From assembly GCA_016125405.1 (NCBI GenBank), contig WGLW01000001.1, forward strand, positions 1 through 44,165: a stretch of 44,165 nucleotides of DNA, written 5' to 3'. Below the pieces are notes generated by a model, which was not told the origin of the DNA, made no database searches, and saw nothing but the letters and a program-made list of their open reading frames with translations. The stretch is from Alphaproteobacteria bacterium. GTDB taxonomy: Bacteria > Pseudomonadota > Alphaproteobacteria > Caulobacterales > Hyphomonadaceae. A program made the translations under genes and the position numbers. Positions 43,835-44,165 of the stretch are shown piece by piece (the first letter of the stretch is position 1; the number at the start of each line of letters is the position of its first letter).

Positions 43835-44165
43835 GATGGCTGTGTGGGCCGAGCTTGCGCATCTTCTCGCGATGATCTGCGGATGGGTCTTCAACTGTCT
43901 CAGGCGTGATTGGCACACGCCCGCGACAGACGACGATCCCTCCCCCGAGCCACGCGACAATCAGGAGACAATACCGGCTGAACCACACAGCCACTCTTCC
44001 CACCGTACCTGCGCGCGCCCTCGCGTCCGCATCCCCGGCGAAGGCCGGGGTCCAGTTTTCCAGAACACGTCCAGCCCCCCTTCACCGGACTCATCCTTCG
44101 ACAGGCTCAGCGACTGTCTTGGATTTCAAGCGGGCTGCCATGGTTTTTTCTCCCTGAGGATGGCG
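43835..44165 (+). CDS. Possible small membrane-associated protein, runs off the window
   Basis: An ATG at 43835, right after GGCGGAG, opens a frame with no stop for 110 codons to the window end. Residues 2-20 (AVWAELAHLLAMICGWVF) are hydrophobic and NCLRRDWHTP follows, so the start could be real. From about residue 66 the frame reads through two repeat units (IPGEGRGP and SFDRLS), which suggests that either the gene absorbed repeats or the frame is open by chance. No homologue is recognised. Confidence 0.25.
44033..44050. repeat. Short palindromic repeat unit, copy 2
   Basis: CCCCGGCGAAGGCCGGGG, matching the unit at 43643-43659 with a one-base longer, perfect CCCCGGC/GCCGGGG stem. Confidence 0.6.
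44092..44110. repeat. CCTTCGACAGGCTCAG-type intergenic repeat
   Basis: CATCCTTCGACAGGCTCAG is a widely distributed intergenic repeat. A partner CTGAGGATG lies at about 44155-44163, so the unit is probably one arm of a palindrome whose end is near the window edge. Confidence 0.5.

Larger units (their letters stand above)
43506..44165. other. Long intergenic region built largely of palindromic repeats
   Basis: 660 bp with no recognised gene. It holds a composite palindrome (43535-43605), two GGCGAAGGCCGGGG units (43643-43659 and 44033-44050) and a CCTTCGACAGGCTCAG unit (44092-44110). A low-confidence open frame (43835 to the edge) is listed separately. Confidence 0.7.

Overview
The window reads as chromosomal DNA of a high-GC alphaproteobacterium. 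GTG and TTG starts are common, and the set of families (a DUF2336 protein, a degenerate EAL protein, a stand-alone HPt protein, an XRE/S24 repressor, a DUF1761 protein, a MetRS with a four-cysteine zinc knuckle) would suit Caulobacterales or Hyphomonadaceae-like bacteria. That placement is inference from gene content; no rRNA or other phylogenetic marker is present. No CRISPR array, rRNA, integrase or prophage structural gene was seen. The left edge cuts the 3' end of an IS630-type transposase and the right edge holds about 660 bp of intergenic palindromic repeats.

Layout. 1-5.9 kb: IS630 remnant, a four-helix membrane protein and ankyrin-repeat protein (minus strand), a small lipoprotein, a secreted TPR protein with a small membrane protein, an S24-type repressor with a palindromic candidate operator upstream, and a lytic-transglycosylase-like protein. 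5.9-15.3 kb: class III CoA-transferase, DUF2336 protein, degenerate EAL protein, NUDIX hydrolase, HPt protein, NAD kinase, class II aldolase-like protein, an outer-membrane beta-barrel gene that appears frameshifted, a cytochrome c lipoprotein and glucose-6-phosphate isomerase. 15.3-22.4 kb: alpha-2-macroglobulin lipoprotein and penicillin-binding protein 1C as a two-gene operon. 22.5-23.5 kb: tRNA-Thr(TGT) and an orphan MlaC-like protein.

23.6-34.9 kb is the most distinctive region. A minus-strand run encodes a DUF1587/1595/1592/1588/1585 protein, a Tat-type DUF1552 protein, an unrecognised exported 428-residue protein, an exported VOC-fold protein lacking its usual His ligands, and two exported type-B carboxylesterases. 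A divergent TetR regulator and an exported CocE/NonD-type serine hydrolase follow on the plus strand. A sigma70-like promoter with overlapping inverted repeats lies between the two arms. I read this as a TetR-controlled extracytoplasmic ester-processing locus of unknown substrate.

34.9-43.5 kb: TPR/2OG-Fe(II) oxygenase fusion, OmpA-like fragment protein, DUF1761 protein, methionyl-tRNA synthetase, AhpD-like protein, lipoprotein, glutathione S-transferase, exported M20 amidohydrolase and nitroreductase. 43.5-44.2 kb: repeats, with an open frame that runs off the window.
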